64,000 nucleotides of DNA from Alsobacter sp045348435 (lineage in GTDB: Bacteria > Pseudomonadota > Alphaproteobacteria > Rhizobiales > Beijerinckiaceae). The translations under genes were made by a program, and so were the position numbers. The DNA is taken from the NCBI RefSeq assembly GCF_045348435.1, contig NZ_CP157484.1, forward strand, positions 3,658,001-3,722,000. The letters are read 5' to 3'. The notes under the pieces are model-generated. The model had not been told where the DNA came from. It searched no databases and saw only the letters and a program-made list of their open reading frames with translations. Positions 16,747-26,648 of the stretch are shown piece by piece (within the stretch, counting starts at the first letter, position 1; each line of letters begins with the position of its first letter).

Positions 16747-18243
16747 TCACCGGAAGGGCGGCTCGTCGAAGCTGCGCAGCTTGCGCGAATGCAGCTGCTC
16801 GCGCTGGCTCTTGAGCATGTCGAGCGCCGCGATTCCGATATTGAGGTGCTCTCCGATGGCGCGCTCATAGAAGGCGTTGGCGGCGCCCGGCAGCTTGATC
16901 TCCCCGTGCAGCGGCTTGTCGGAGACGCACAGCAGCGTCCCGTACGGCACCCTCAGCCGAAAGCCCTGCGCGGCGATCGTGCCGCTCTCCATGTCGACCG
17001 CGATGGCCCGCGACAGGTTGATGCGCCGTCGCTCCTGCGTCCAGCGCAACTCCCAGTTCCGGTCGTCGTTGGTCACGACCGTGCCGGTCCGCAGGCGCCG
17101 CTTCAGCGCCTCGCCGCGATCCCCGGTCACCTGGGCGGCGGCCTCCTGCAGGGCGACCTGCACCTCCGCGAGCGCCGGGATCGGCACGTCCGTCGGCACC
17201 AGCGCGTCGAGGATGCGGTCCTGGCGCAGATAGCCGTGCGCAAGCACGTAGTCGCCGATCACCTGGCTCTGCCGCAGCCCGCCGCAATGGCCCACCATCA
17301 GCCAGGCGTGAGGCCGCAGCACCGCCAGGTGGTCCGTGATGTTCTTGGCGTTGGACGGGCCCACCCCGATATTGACCAGCGTCACCCCCATGCCGCCGGG
17401 CGCGGTGAGGTGGTAGGCCGGCATCTGGAACCGGTGCCAGGGCGCGTCCGCCACCAGGGCGTCGACCTCCGCCGACGGCATGCCGGGCCGGATCACGCCG
17501 CCGCCGGGCAGCGCCAGCGCGTCATGCGGCCCCGCGCCCTGCGCCAGCTTCTCCACGCCCCAGCGGACGAACTGATCCACATAGCGGTGATAATTGGTGA
17601 GCAGGATCCAGGGCTGGATCGAGCGCCAGTCCGACCCCGTGTAATGCACAAGCCGCCGCAGCGAGTAGTCGACCCGCACCGCGTCGAACAACGACAGCGG
17701 CCGGGGCTCCCCCTCGCGGATGACGAAGTCACCGTCGGCGATCTCGTCGCCCACCGCCGACAGCAGCGGGGTCGGGAAGAAGCGCGCCAGCTCGGCCGCC
17801 GTCACGCCTCCGCGCCCCAGCTCGTCGCCGCGCTCGAACACATACGGGTAGGGGATCTCCTGGTCGCCCGGGCCGACCGAGATCACGGCCCCGAACTCGT
17901 TCACCAGGGGCCGAAGCTGCTCCAGCAGATAGGTCCTGAACGCCTTCGGCTGGGTGATCGTCGTCGTGTAGACGCCGGGCGCCGGAAACTTGGCGAAGGC
18001 CCGACGGTTGGTCGCCGGCACGCCGTCCGGTTCATAGACCAGCGACAGGGCCGGATAGCGGAACGCGCGCCGCTCCTCGGCGCTGGGCGGCGTCCCGTGG
18101 GCCAGATACCGCTCCAACGCCCCGCGAAGGGCCGCCGTCGCGGCGTCATAGAGCCGCTCGAGCGCATCCACTGCGTCTTCGGCGGAGGCCACGATGCGCA
18201 TGGCGGGCTGGTCGTGATGCAGGTCGTCGCCGGAAACGGACAC
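16747..18243 (-). CDS. amn: AMP nucleosidase
   Basis: Hydrolyses AMP to adenine and ribose 5-phosphate, a purine salvage and adenylate-pool control enzyme in the cytoplasm. The protein shows the Amn N-terminal domain (FPAPGVYTTTITQPKAFRTYLLEQLRPLV) and the nucleoside-phosphorylase-like C-terminal domain (MGVTLVNIGVGPSNAKNITDHLAVLRPHAWLMVGHCGGLR, DYVLAHGYLRQDRIL, AIAVDMESGTIAAQGFRLRVPYGTLLCVSDKPLHGEIKLPG). The length of about 498 residues fits the family. A GTG at 18243, with GAGGA just upstream, is the likely start; the frame extends to an ATG at 18300. It ends 6 bases from the convergent hydrolase gene. Confidence 0.93.
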   Translation of the reverse strand: MSVSGDDLHHDQPAMRIVASAEDAVDALERLYDAATAALRGALERYLAHGTPPSAEERRAFRYPALSLVYEPDGVPATNRRAFAKFPAPGVYTTTITQPKAFRTYLLEQLRPLVNEFGAVISVGPGDQEIPYPYVFERGDELGRGGVTAAELARFFPTPLLSAVGDEIADGDFVIREGEPRPLSLFDAVRVDYSLRRLVHYTGSDWRSIQPWILLTNYHRYVDQFVRWGVEKLAQGAGPHDALALPGGGVIRPGMPSAEVDALVADAPWHRFQMPAYHLTAPGGMGVTLVNIGVGPSNAKNITDHLAVLRPHAWLMVGHCGGLRQSQVIGDYVLAHGYLRQDRILDALVPTDVPIPALAEVQVALQEAAAQVTGDRGEALKRRLRTGTVVTNDDRNWELRWTQERRRINLSRAIAVDMESGTIAAQGFRLRVPYGTLLCVSDKPLHGEIKLPGAANAFYERAIGEHLNIGIAALDMLKSQREQLHSRKLRSFDEPPFR

Positions 18244-18404
18244 GATGATCCTCGCTTGCGTTTCCTCAGCCAGATAGCCCGGGCGGCGGGGGGAAGTCAA
18301 AGCGGGCTGGGCCCATCACAGGCCGCGGGCTGTGATTTAACAATTATCAATCAAATCTTCAGGTTCTGGCGCCACCTTGTGCAACCGACACAACCGGATG
18401 CGCC

Positions 18405-20486
18405 ATGCTCGCCCGCCTCTTCCAGCACTTCTCGCCACAGGTCCCGCCCGCCCCGCCGGCGGCGCTCGTCCAGCCGGACGCAGCGCGCGAGGAGCCCCGG
18501 CCGGCCCCCATCCACATCGCCACCCACGTCCTCAGGATCCGGGAGCTTGCGACGCTCAGGCCTGACGCGTTCTTCATGAACGGCGAACCGGCCGCGCTGG
18601 CGCTGGCCTTCGTCACCCCGCATGGCGACTTCGCGGCCGCGATGGACGCCCTGCGCCGTCTCGCGCCCGCCACGACCACGCTGCTGGGCGTCTCGACGGC
18701 GGGCGAGCTGTGCAGCTCGCCCGACGCCTCGCTCTATCTCCCGGCCGACGCGCCGTGGGACACCGTCGTCCTTCAGACCTTCTCCCGGGCGATGATCGCC
18801 GACGTGTCCATCGCGGTCGTCGACCTCCACTGCGGCGACATCCGCGCGGGCGCGGTCAGGCACACCGAGGCGGAGCGCGTCGCGCTGATCCGCCGCGAGG
18901 TGGAGCAGATTACGCCCCGCTTCACCATCAACATGCAGGACACGCTGGCCCTGACCCTGGTCGACGGCTTGTCGGCCAGCGAAAGCTTCCTGATGGAGGC
19001 GATCTACCAGAGCGGCCGCTTCCCCTGCCTGTTCGCCGGCGGGTCGGCCGGCGGCGCCTTCGATTTCAAGAACACCTGGCTCTATGACGGCCGCCGCGCC
19101 GTGCAGAACGTCGCCATCCTGGCCTTTCTGAAAGTGGCGCCGCAATACCGCTTCGGCGTGCTGAAGACGCACAATTTCCGGCGCACCAACACCAGCTTCC
19201 TGGTGCTGGAGTCCGACCTGCCCAAGCGCACCGTGTCCTTCGTCGCCGGAGAGGATCACCTGGAGCCGGCGTCGATCATCGACGCGCTCTGCAAGGTGCT
19301 GAAATGCTCGCGGACGGAGCTCGCGGCCAAGATGCGCAAGCGCACGCTCGGCATCGAGCTCGACGGCGAAATGTATGTGCGCTCCATCGCCAATATCGAC
19401 CTGGAGAAGGGCGCGATCGCCTTCTTCTGCGACATCGGGCGAGGCGATCGGCTGTGGCTGCTGGAGGGCGAGGACATCGCCGACTCCACGGCCTTGGCCT
19501 ATGCGGAGTTCATGCGCGACAAGCCGCGGCCGGTCGGCGCCATCCTGTCGGACTGCATCTGCCGGCGGCTGAACAACGGGCCGGACCTGGCGCGCATCCG
19601 CCTCTTCGACGGCGTTCCGACGGCGGGGTTCTCCACCTTCGGCGAGCTGCTGGGCATCAACATCAACGAGACCCTGTGCGCCGTCATGTTCTTCCACGTC
19701 CCGGCCGGAACGCCGTTCCGCGACCGCTACGTGGACGACCTGCCGGTGCACTACGCCCGCTTCTCCAGCTATTTCCTGCACCGCCGGGTCGCTCACGCCG
19801 ACTATCTCGGCCAGGCGCGCCGCCGGCTCATCGACATGCTCAAGCATGAGCTGGAGGCCGGCGCGCGGCTGGTGGAGCAGATCAACCTCGTCAGCCAGAA
19901 GGTCGGAGACCTCTCCAACGACATCGCCAGCGTGGAGGCCAAGCTCACCGACACCACCTCGGCGCTGGGGGTCTACGAAAGGTCGCGCGCGCAGCTCGAC
20001 GCCGAGCTCGGCAAGCTCACCGAGGTGGGCCGGGGCATCGAGACGGTGCTCAACGTCATCAAGGGCATCGCCGACCAGACGGCGCTGCTCTCGCTCAACG
20101 CCACGATCGAGGCGGCGCGGGCGGGCGACGCCGGACGCGGCTTCGCGGTCGTCGCCAACGAGATCCGCAAGCTCTCCACCGACACCAAGATCGCGCTGGA
20201 GAAGGCCGCCCACGGCATGGAGCGCTCCGGCGGCGAAGCCATCTCGCTCATCCAGTCGGCGGTGGACGCCGTCGGGCGCCAGGTGCACGACACGTCGCAG
20301 ACCGTTCGCGTCGCCCGCGGCTCCAGCCAGCGGCTGGAGCTGGAGCTGCGCGGCGTGCTGGAGGTGGCGCGCACCCGCTTCGACGAGCTGCGCGCGGAGC
20401 TGGGCAGCTTCAGCGACTACAACGACCAGGTCACGCGACTGTCGCGCGTCGCCTCCCGTCTGGCCGAGTTGGACCGCGCGGCCTGA
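18405..20486 (+). CDS. cytoplasmic chemoreceptor with FIST sensor domain
   Basis: Methyl-accepting-type signal protein of 693 residues. The N-terminal 400 residues form FIST N and FIST C domains: PAATTTLLGVSTAGELCS, TLVDGLSASESFLMEAIYQSG, LFAGGSAGGAFDFKNTWLYDGRR, and GFSTFGELLGININETLCAVMF. FIST domains are proposed to sense small ligands such as amino acids. The C-terminal part (about 470-680) is a coiled-coil MCP signalling domain with hairpin tip GIADQTALLSLNATIEAARA followed by GRGFAVVANEIRKLS (about 555-590), which should contact CheA/CheW. No membrane helix is seen, so the receptor is soluble. No che genes are in the window. Confidence 0.9.
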   Translation: MLARLFQHFSPQVPPAPPAALVQPDAAREEPRPAPIHIATHVLRIRELATLRPDAFFMNGEPAALALAFVTPHGDFAAAMDALRRLAPATTTLLGVSTAGELCSSPDASLYLPADAPWDTVVLQTFSRAMIADVSIAVVDLHCGDIRAGAVRHTEAERVALIRREVEQITPRFTINMQDTLALTLVDGLSASESFLMEAIYQSGRFPCLFAGGSAGGAFDFKNTWLYDGRRAVQNVAILAFLKVAPQYRFGVLKTHNFRRTNTSFLVLESDLPKRTVSFVAGEDHLEPASIIDALCKVLKCSRTELAAKMRKRTLGIELDGEMYVRSIANIDLEKGAIAFFCDIGRGDRLWLLEGEDIADSTALAYAEFMRDKPRPVGAILSDCICRRLNNGPDLARIRLFDGVPTAGFSTFGELLGININETLCAVMFFHVPAGTPFRDRYVDDLPVHYARFSSYFLHRRVAHADYLGQARRRLIDMLKHELEAGARLVEQINLVSQKVGDLSNDIASVEAKLTDTTSALGVYERSRAQLDAELGKLTEVGRGIETVLNVIKGIADQTALLSLNATIEAARAGDAGRGFAVVANEIRKLSTDTKIALEKAAHGMERSGGEAISLIQSAVDAVGRQVHDTSQTVRVARGSSQRLELELRGVLEVARTRFDELRAELGSFSDYNDQVTRLSRVASRLAELDRAA

Positions 20487-20519
20487 GCGACGCGATCCCG
20501 GACGAAGCGCTCCCGCGCC

Positions 20520-22175
<1,656 letters not shown>

Positions 22176-22360
22176 GGCCGCCCTTCCGTTCTGCGCCGAG
22201 TGGGACTGGATTGCGGCCTATCTAGCAATCGCGGCTTCCCCCGGCAAGGGACGCAACCGCAACGGCTCCGCCCGGAAGGCGCCCCGTCCGGCCCGGCAGG
22301 CCGCCGGCTCTGGATCGAAACCGGCGCGCCGGGCGCGCCGCAGCCGCGCGGCCCCGCGGT

Positions 22361-23284
22361 TCACGCCGCGTCCGGCTTCAGCCCGGCTTCGGAATGCTGC
22401 AGCGATCCTGGCCAGCGGGCGCGCATCGCCTCGCGCACGAAGGCGCCCACGGCGGGGGAATGCGGGCGTCCGCGCACCGTGACCAGGTTAACCTCGCGCC
22501 AGAACTCCGGGTCGATCAGCGGCCTCGCCACGACGCCCGGATGGGTGACGCCGGATTCCGGCAAGAAGCCGAAGCCCAGGCCGGCAGCCACCATGGCGAG
22601 CACCCAGTCGTCCCGCTCGCTCCTGTAGACGAGGCTGCAGGTCGCGCCGTGCTCCCGCCAGATCGGGCCGGCGACGCCCGTGAACTCGCAATTGACCCGG
22701 TTGACGTAGCGCTCCCCGTCAAGGTCCCGCGCGCGCACCATGTTCTGCCCGGCCAGCCGATGCTGCGGAGCCACCGCGATCATCATCTGTTCGCGAAACA
22801 GCGGGATCCGGTGAAGTCGCTCGTCGCCATCGCGGTTCGGCCGGCAATAGATCGCCACCTCCAGGTCGCCCTGCACCAGCCGTTCCTCGAGCTGGGGAGC
22901 GGCGGCGTCCACGATGTGCAGCTCGACGCCGGGGTGACGGGCCTGGACGGCCCTCAGCAAGTCCACCAGCTGGTCGGGCGCGATCGTGCACATGATGCCG
23001 ATGCGCAGCGTCGTCCGCTTCAGCTTGGTGAAGTCCAGCGCCTCGCGCTTGGCCTGCTGGGCGCGTTCGTAGACCTCCTCCAGATGCGGCCGCACCATGC
23101 GGCCGAGTTCCGACAGGTGCGTGTTGGCCCGCTCGCGATGAAAGAGCGGCCCGCCGAGCTCTTCCTCCAGAAGCTTCACGGCGCGCGTGAGGGAGGGCTG
23201 GGCCACATGGCAGCGCTCCGCAGCCCGCGTGAAGTTCAACTCTTCGCAGACCGCGAGGAAGTAGCGGATCTGGTGCATCTCCAC
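22361..23284 (-). CDS. LysR-family transcriptional regulator
   Basis: Regulator of 307 residues with an N-terminal winged HTH: MEMHQIRYFLAVCEELNFTRAAERCHVAQPSLTRAVKLLEEELGGPLFHRE. The C-terminal periplasmic-binding-like effector domain spans about 90-300 (LRIGIMCTIAPDQLVDLLRAV, IPLFREQMMIAVAPQHRLAG, LAMVAAGLGFGFLPESG). A GTG at 23284 preceded by GAGAGGGG is favoured over an ATG 15 codons upstream, because it yields the common opening (V/M)EMHQIRYF. The divergent neighbour is a membrane protein 326 bases away; regulation of it is possible but no operator is evident. The effector is unknown. Confidence 0.9.
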   Translation of the reverse strand: MEMHQIRYFLAVCEELNFTRAAERCHVAQPSLTRAVKLLEEELGGPLFHRERANTHLSELGRMVRPHLEEVYERAQQAKREALDFTKLKRTTLRIGIMCTIAPDQLVDLLRAVQARHPGVELHIVDAAAPQLEERLVQGDLEVAIYCRPNRDGDERLHRIPLFREQMMIAVAPQHRLAGQNMVRARDLDGERYVNRVNCEFTGVAGPIWREHGATCSLVYRSERDDWVLAMVAAGLGFGFLPESGVTHPGVVARPLIDPEFWREVNLVTVRGRPHSPAVGAFVREAMRARWPGSLQHSEAGLKPDAA

Positions 23285-23610
23285 AGAGGCCCCCTCTCGA
23301 AGCGGCAGGCGGACGAATGATCGGATCATGGCTCCTGCGGCGGACCGCCGTCGACCGGAAAGCCTTCTCCGGCAGGGCCTTGGCGGTCACAAGGGAGCGA
23401 TCCGCAGTTGATCCGATCCCGGATCGATCCGTTTTCGCCTCGTCGCCGGTTCGACGAGCAACCCACCGTCCCGGACACGATGGCTCGCCCGCGCCATAGC
23501 TGGAGGCTTTGGTCTCCATGGCCGCTCGGCATTGGCGGCGGCCGCCGTCCGATGGTCTCCTCTGGCATGTCGGCGCATTCGCTCGCGCCCGGCGCATTGG
23601 AGGACGTCCC
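23285..23610. other. divergent intergenic region
   Basis: A 326-base spacer lies between the LysR gene and the divergent membrane-protein gene. Nearly palindromic ATCGGATC-type sequences (for example around 23410-23430, ATCCGATCCCGGATCGATCC) could hold a LysR-type site with T-N11-A spacing. I see no gene here. The GGAGG at 23599 serves the membrane protein. Confidence 0.35.
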
Positions 23611-24252
23611 ATGACCATGGACACAACCCTGCGGCACGGCCCCGCCTCGGTCATTCCCGACCGTCGCACCCTCGCCTGGCTTTTCGTCGGCGGGTTCCTG
23701 GGCCTCATGGCCTGGGAGGTCTGGGCCCGGTTGATCACGGCCTGGGTCCTGGGCGGCCCCCTCGAACCCGCCGAACTGGTCATCTCGCTGGTCCGGACCT
23801 GGACCGGGTACGAGCTGGGACGTTTGCCGGCCGAGGCCGCCCACTACGCGATCGGGATCTTCGGCTATCCCATCCTCTATTACGTCGTGTCCCGATTCCT
23901 GAGGAACTGGGCCGTGACGCTCGACATCGGCGTCTGGGCGATCTTCACGGCGTATTCGGCGATGCTGGCCTTCACGGGACAACTCACAGCAGGCGTCGCC
24001 CTGTTCTGGGTCGTGGTCAGCGCGGTGACGGCCACGCGCCTCATCAATCCCAACGGCCTCGTGGCGGACTGCCTGAGCTGGGGCTCGTTCACCTGGTTCA
24101 ACGCCCTGGGCGTCATGGCCCCGCTGGCCGGGCTGCCGTTCCTGCTCGTCGCCTGGGGCGGCGGCCTGTCCTTCATGAGCTATGTGGGCCACGTCGTCTT
24201 CGGCTTCGTGGCGGCCCTGGTGTTCGAGCTCAAGGCGGGCCGGCGCGCCTGA
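23611..24252 (+). CDS. conserved integral membrane protein
   Basis: Protein of 213 residues with about five or six hydrophobic segments (for example RTLAWLFVGGFLGLMAWEVWARL, AIGIFGYPILYYVVSRFL, LDIGVWAIFTAYSAMLAF, GVALFWVVVSAVTATRLI, NALGVMAPLAGLPFLLVAW and VVFGFVAALVFELKAGRRA). A strong GGAGG lies ten bases before ATG 23611, so longer in-frame starts upstream are rejected. No family name is recognised; the regular helices suggest a small inner-membrane protein. The only neighbour clue is the divergent LysR gene. Confidence 0.7.
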   Translation: MTMDTTLRHGPASVIPDRRTLAWLFVGGFLGLMAWEVWARLITAWVLGGPLEPAELVISLVRTWTGYELGRLPAEAAHYAIGIFGYPILYYVVSRFLRNWAVTLDIGVWAIFTAYSAMLAFTGQLTAGVALFWVVVSAVTATRLINPNGLVADCLSWGSFTWFNALGVMAPLAGLPFLLVAWGGGLSFMSYVGHVVFGFVAALVFELKAGRRA

Positions 24253-24285
24253 CGAGGACCGCATCGCGGTCCCGTCCCGCTCGCC

Positions 24286-25143
24286 TCAGCGCGCCGCGGA
24301 GCCCTTGGCCCGTGCAGGAAGGCCCTCCATCCAATGAAACGCGTCCACGATCCAGCCCGCCTCGATCTCGTGCTCGCCGGAATGCAGGCACAGGTTCAGC
24401 TCCCGGCCGCTGGCGCACCGGTCGGCGGACCACGTCCGGCACGCGAGGCGCCCCTCGGTCGTCGTGCGATCCGGCTCGGCGGCGCAGCCATCGATCCGCC
24501 GCCAGGCCGCGACGCCCTTCAGGACGTCGCCCTGGCGCCGGTCGCCGCCCCTCAGGCTGCGCCCGGACATCGGCACCGTCTGGTCGGCCGTCCCGTGCAC
24601 GTGCCGCAGGGAGACGGGCCCGCCGGGGCAGGTCTCGGGCTCAGGCGCCCAGAAGGCGCCCGCCACGGGAGCGAAAGCCGTGAAGGGCTGCGGGGCCAGG
24701 CAGGCGAGGTACCACACCATGGACCCGCCGACCGAGAAGCCGGAGGCCAGCACGCGGCCGTGGTCGACCGGCCAGCGTCGCTCGACGTCGCGCATCGCGT
24801 CGGCCACGAAGGCGAAGTCGTCGCGGCCCTCGAAGGTCTTGGACGGGAACGACCACGAGCGCGCGGCGCCGTTCTCGACCCGCCCCTGCGGCGCCACCAG
24901 GAGGGCGCCCAGGTCGCCGACCGCCCTCTCCAGATCGCGGTCCTCCATCACGCTTTGGGCCGAACCCGCATAGCCGTGGAAGAAGACGACGACCGGCATG
25001 GGGGAGCGCCCATCCCAGCCCGGGGGCGTGCGTGCGAGATACTCGCCCGTCGCGGTCTGGCAGGGGGTCTGGGCGTCGCATGCGCCGGCGGCCCCGGGCG
25101 TCAGCGCGCCGGCCAGCAGGACGGCGCAGATCAGAAGGCGCAT
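24286..25143 (-). CDS. secreted alpha/beta-hydrolase esterase (PHB-depolymerase/LpqC-like)
   Basis: Predicted exported hydrolase of 285 residues. The signal peptide is MRLLICAVLLAGALTPGAAGACD, with no clear lipobox. The alpha/beta-hydrolase core shows the oxyanion segment MPVVVFFHGYAGSA, nucleophile elbow GFSVGGSM (Ser), and RHVHGTADQTVPMSG (acid region). A C-terminal His is in HSGEHEIEAGWIVDAFHW. Paired cysteines (ACDAQTPC, RLACRTWSADRCASGRELNLC) fit disulfides in the periplasm. The family includes polyhydroxybutyrate depolymerases and feruloyl esterases, so the substrate cannot be fixed. Confidence 0.82.
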   Translation of the reverse strand: MRLLICAVLLAGALTPGAAGACDAQTPCQTATGEYLARTPPGWDGRSPMPVVVFFHGYAGSAQSVMEDRDLERAVGDLGALLVAPQGRVENGAARSWSFPSKTFEGRDDFAFVADAMRDVERRWPVDHGRVLASGFSVGGSMVWYLACLAPQPFTAFAPVAGAFWAPEPETCPGGPVSLRHVHGTADQTVPMSGRSLRGGDRRQGDVLKGVAAWRRIDGCAAEPDRTTTEGRLACRTWSADRCASGRELNLCLHSGEHEIEAGWIVDAFHWMEGLPARAKGSAAR

Positions 25144-25316
25144 GGCTCATCTCCGACCAAGCCGCGGCAGAGTAGCATCGACGCGAGCGTCGCCGAAAGC
25201 TTGGCGCAGTTCACGCGAAAGTGTCGTCGCTTCACGGCGATGTGGGTGGCCGACGCAGGTTCGCGGCGCTCCCCTTCTGCGGCGGGCGCGCTGTGCGTTG
25301 CGGGAGGACTTCGCCC

Positions 25317-26648
25317 ATGATCGTCGACCACTATGGCGGCCGGCACGCGACGGCATCCCGAACCGCCGTCGCGGCTTTCGATCAGGCCGTCTCCTGCCTC
25401 GCTCGCCACCGGCCCGGCGCGGCCGAGGCGATCGCCGAGGCCCTGGCGAACGACCCGGACCTGATCTCGGCCCACGCCTTGCGCGGACTCGCCTCCGTCT
25501 TCCTGGCGCGCTCGGAATGCATGCAGGCCGCCCGCCGCGACCACGCGCAGGCCAACGCGCTGGCGCAGCGTCGAACCGACGCCAGCGACGACGAGAAGGC
25601 GCTCGTCGCGGCGCTCGGCTACGCCGTCGAGGGCCGGCTGCTCGCGGCCGCCGACATCCTCGACAGGGCGCTTCAGGACCGCCCGACGGCGTTTCTGCTG
25701 GTGAAGGCCTCGAATGCGCTGCGCTTCATGGCGGGCGACCTCGGCGGCATGCTGGCGACGACGCAGCGGGTCCTGCCCTCCTGGACGGACGAGCGGCCCG
25801 GCGCCGGCTTCGTGCTGGGCTGCCACGCCTTCGGGCTGGAGGAAGCCGGCCAACTCGCCGACGCCGAGCGGATCGGCCTGCGGGCCGCCGAACTGGAGCC
25901 GGACGACGCCTGGGCGATGCACGCCGTCTCGCACGTGCATGAGACGCAGATGCGCACCGCCGAAGGCGTCGCCTGGCTGGAGCAGTCCAGGCCGCGCTGG
26001 TCCCGCTGCCACAATTTCCGCTTCCACCTGTCCTGGCATCTCGCTTTGTTCGAGCTCGAGCGGGGGCGGCTGGACCGGGTGCTCGCCCTCTATGACGAGG
26101 AGGTGCGGCCGACCCCGACCGACGACTTCCGCGACGTCGCCAACGCCGCCTCCCTGCTCTGGAGGCTGGAGCAGGAAGGCGTGGCGGTCGGCGACCGCTG
26201 GGCGGAGTTGGCGATGATCGCGCGACGGCGGTCGCAGGACGTGACGCTGGTGTTCGCGTCCCTGCACCATCTGCTCGCCTTGGTCGGCGCCGGCGCGCGG
26301 GGGGAAGCGCTCGCGCTGGTCCAGGCGCTGGAGGCCGAACCCCGCGGGGACCAGGCGGTTGTCGCGCAGCGCGCCGGGATCGACGTGGCGCGGGTCATCC
26401 TCGGCCTGGATCGAGGCGGCGCGGCGCGGGCGGTGGCGAGCCGCTTGCATCTTCTGGGCGGCAGCCACGCCCAGCGAGACGTGTTTCTGCGCATCCTGGC
26501 CTTGGCGGCCGCCGACCGGGGAGACCGCTCCGGCTACGATACGGTTCTGGCCTGCCGGTCCGGCCTGCGGCGCGAAGATCGCTTCGCCCGGTTCGCCGCC
26601 GACCGCCTGGCGCGCGCCGAGGCCGCGCAGCGTCGGAGAGTCGCGTGA
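25317..26648 (+). CDS. tetratricopeptide-repeat protein, TTC38 family
   Basis: A soluble, all-helical repeat protein of 443 residues resembling bacterial homologues of tetratricopeptide repeat protein 38. Visible features: AALGYAVEGRLLAAADILDRALQDRPTAFLLVKASNALRFMAGD, VLGCHAFGLEEAGQLADAERIGLRAAELEPDDAWAMHAVSHVHETQMRTAEGVAWLE, and NFRFHLSWHLALFELERGRLDRVLALYDEEV. The last block, with HxxWHxALfeLe, is the family hallmark. The start has GGGAGGAC upstream. It overlaps the next gene by four bases, so its function is probably tied to the ThDP enzyme. The biochemical role of TTC38 proteins is unknown. Confidence 0.8.
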   Translation: MIVDHYGGRHATASRTAVAAFDQAVSCLARHRPGAAEAIAEALANDPDLISAHALRGLASVFLARSECMQAARRDHAQANALAQRRTDASDDEKALVAALGYAVEGRLLAAADILDRALQDRPTAFLLVKASNALRFMAGDLGGMLATTQRVLPSWTDERPGAGFVLGCHAFGLEEAGQLADAERIGLRAAELEPDDAWAMHAVSHVHETQMRTAEGVAWLEQSRPRWSRCHNFRFHLSWHLALFELERGRLDRVLALYDEEVRPTPTDDFRDVANAASLLWRLEQEGVAVGDRWAELAMIARRRSQDVTLVFASLHHLLALVGAGARGEALALVQALEAEPRGDQAVVAQRAGIDVARVILGLDRGGAARAVASRLHLLGGSHAQRDVFLRILALAAADRGDRSGYDTVLACRSGLRREDRFARFAADRLARAEAAQRRRVA

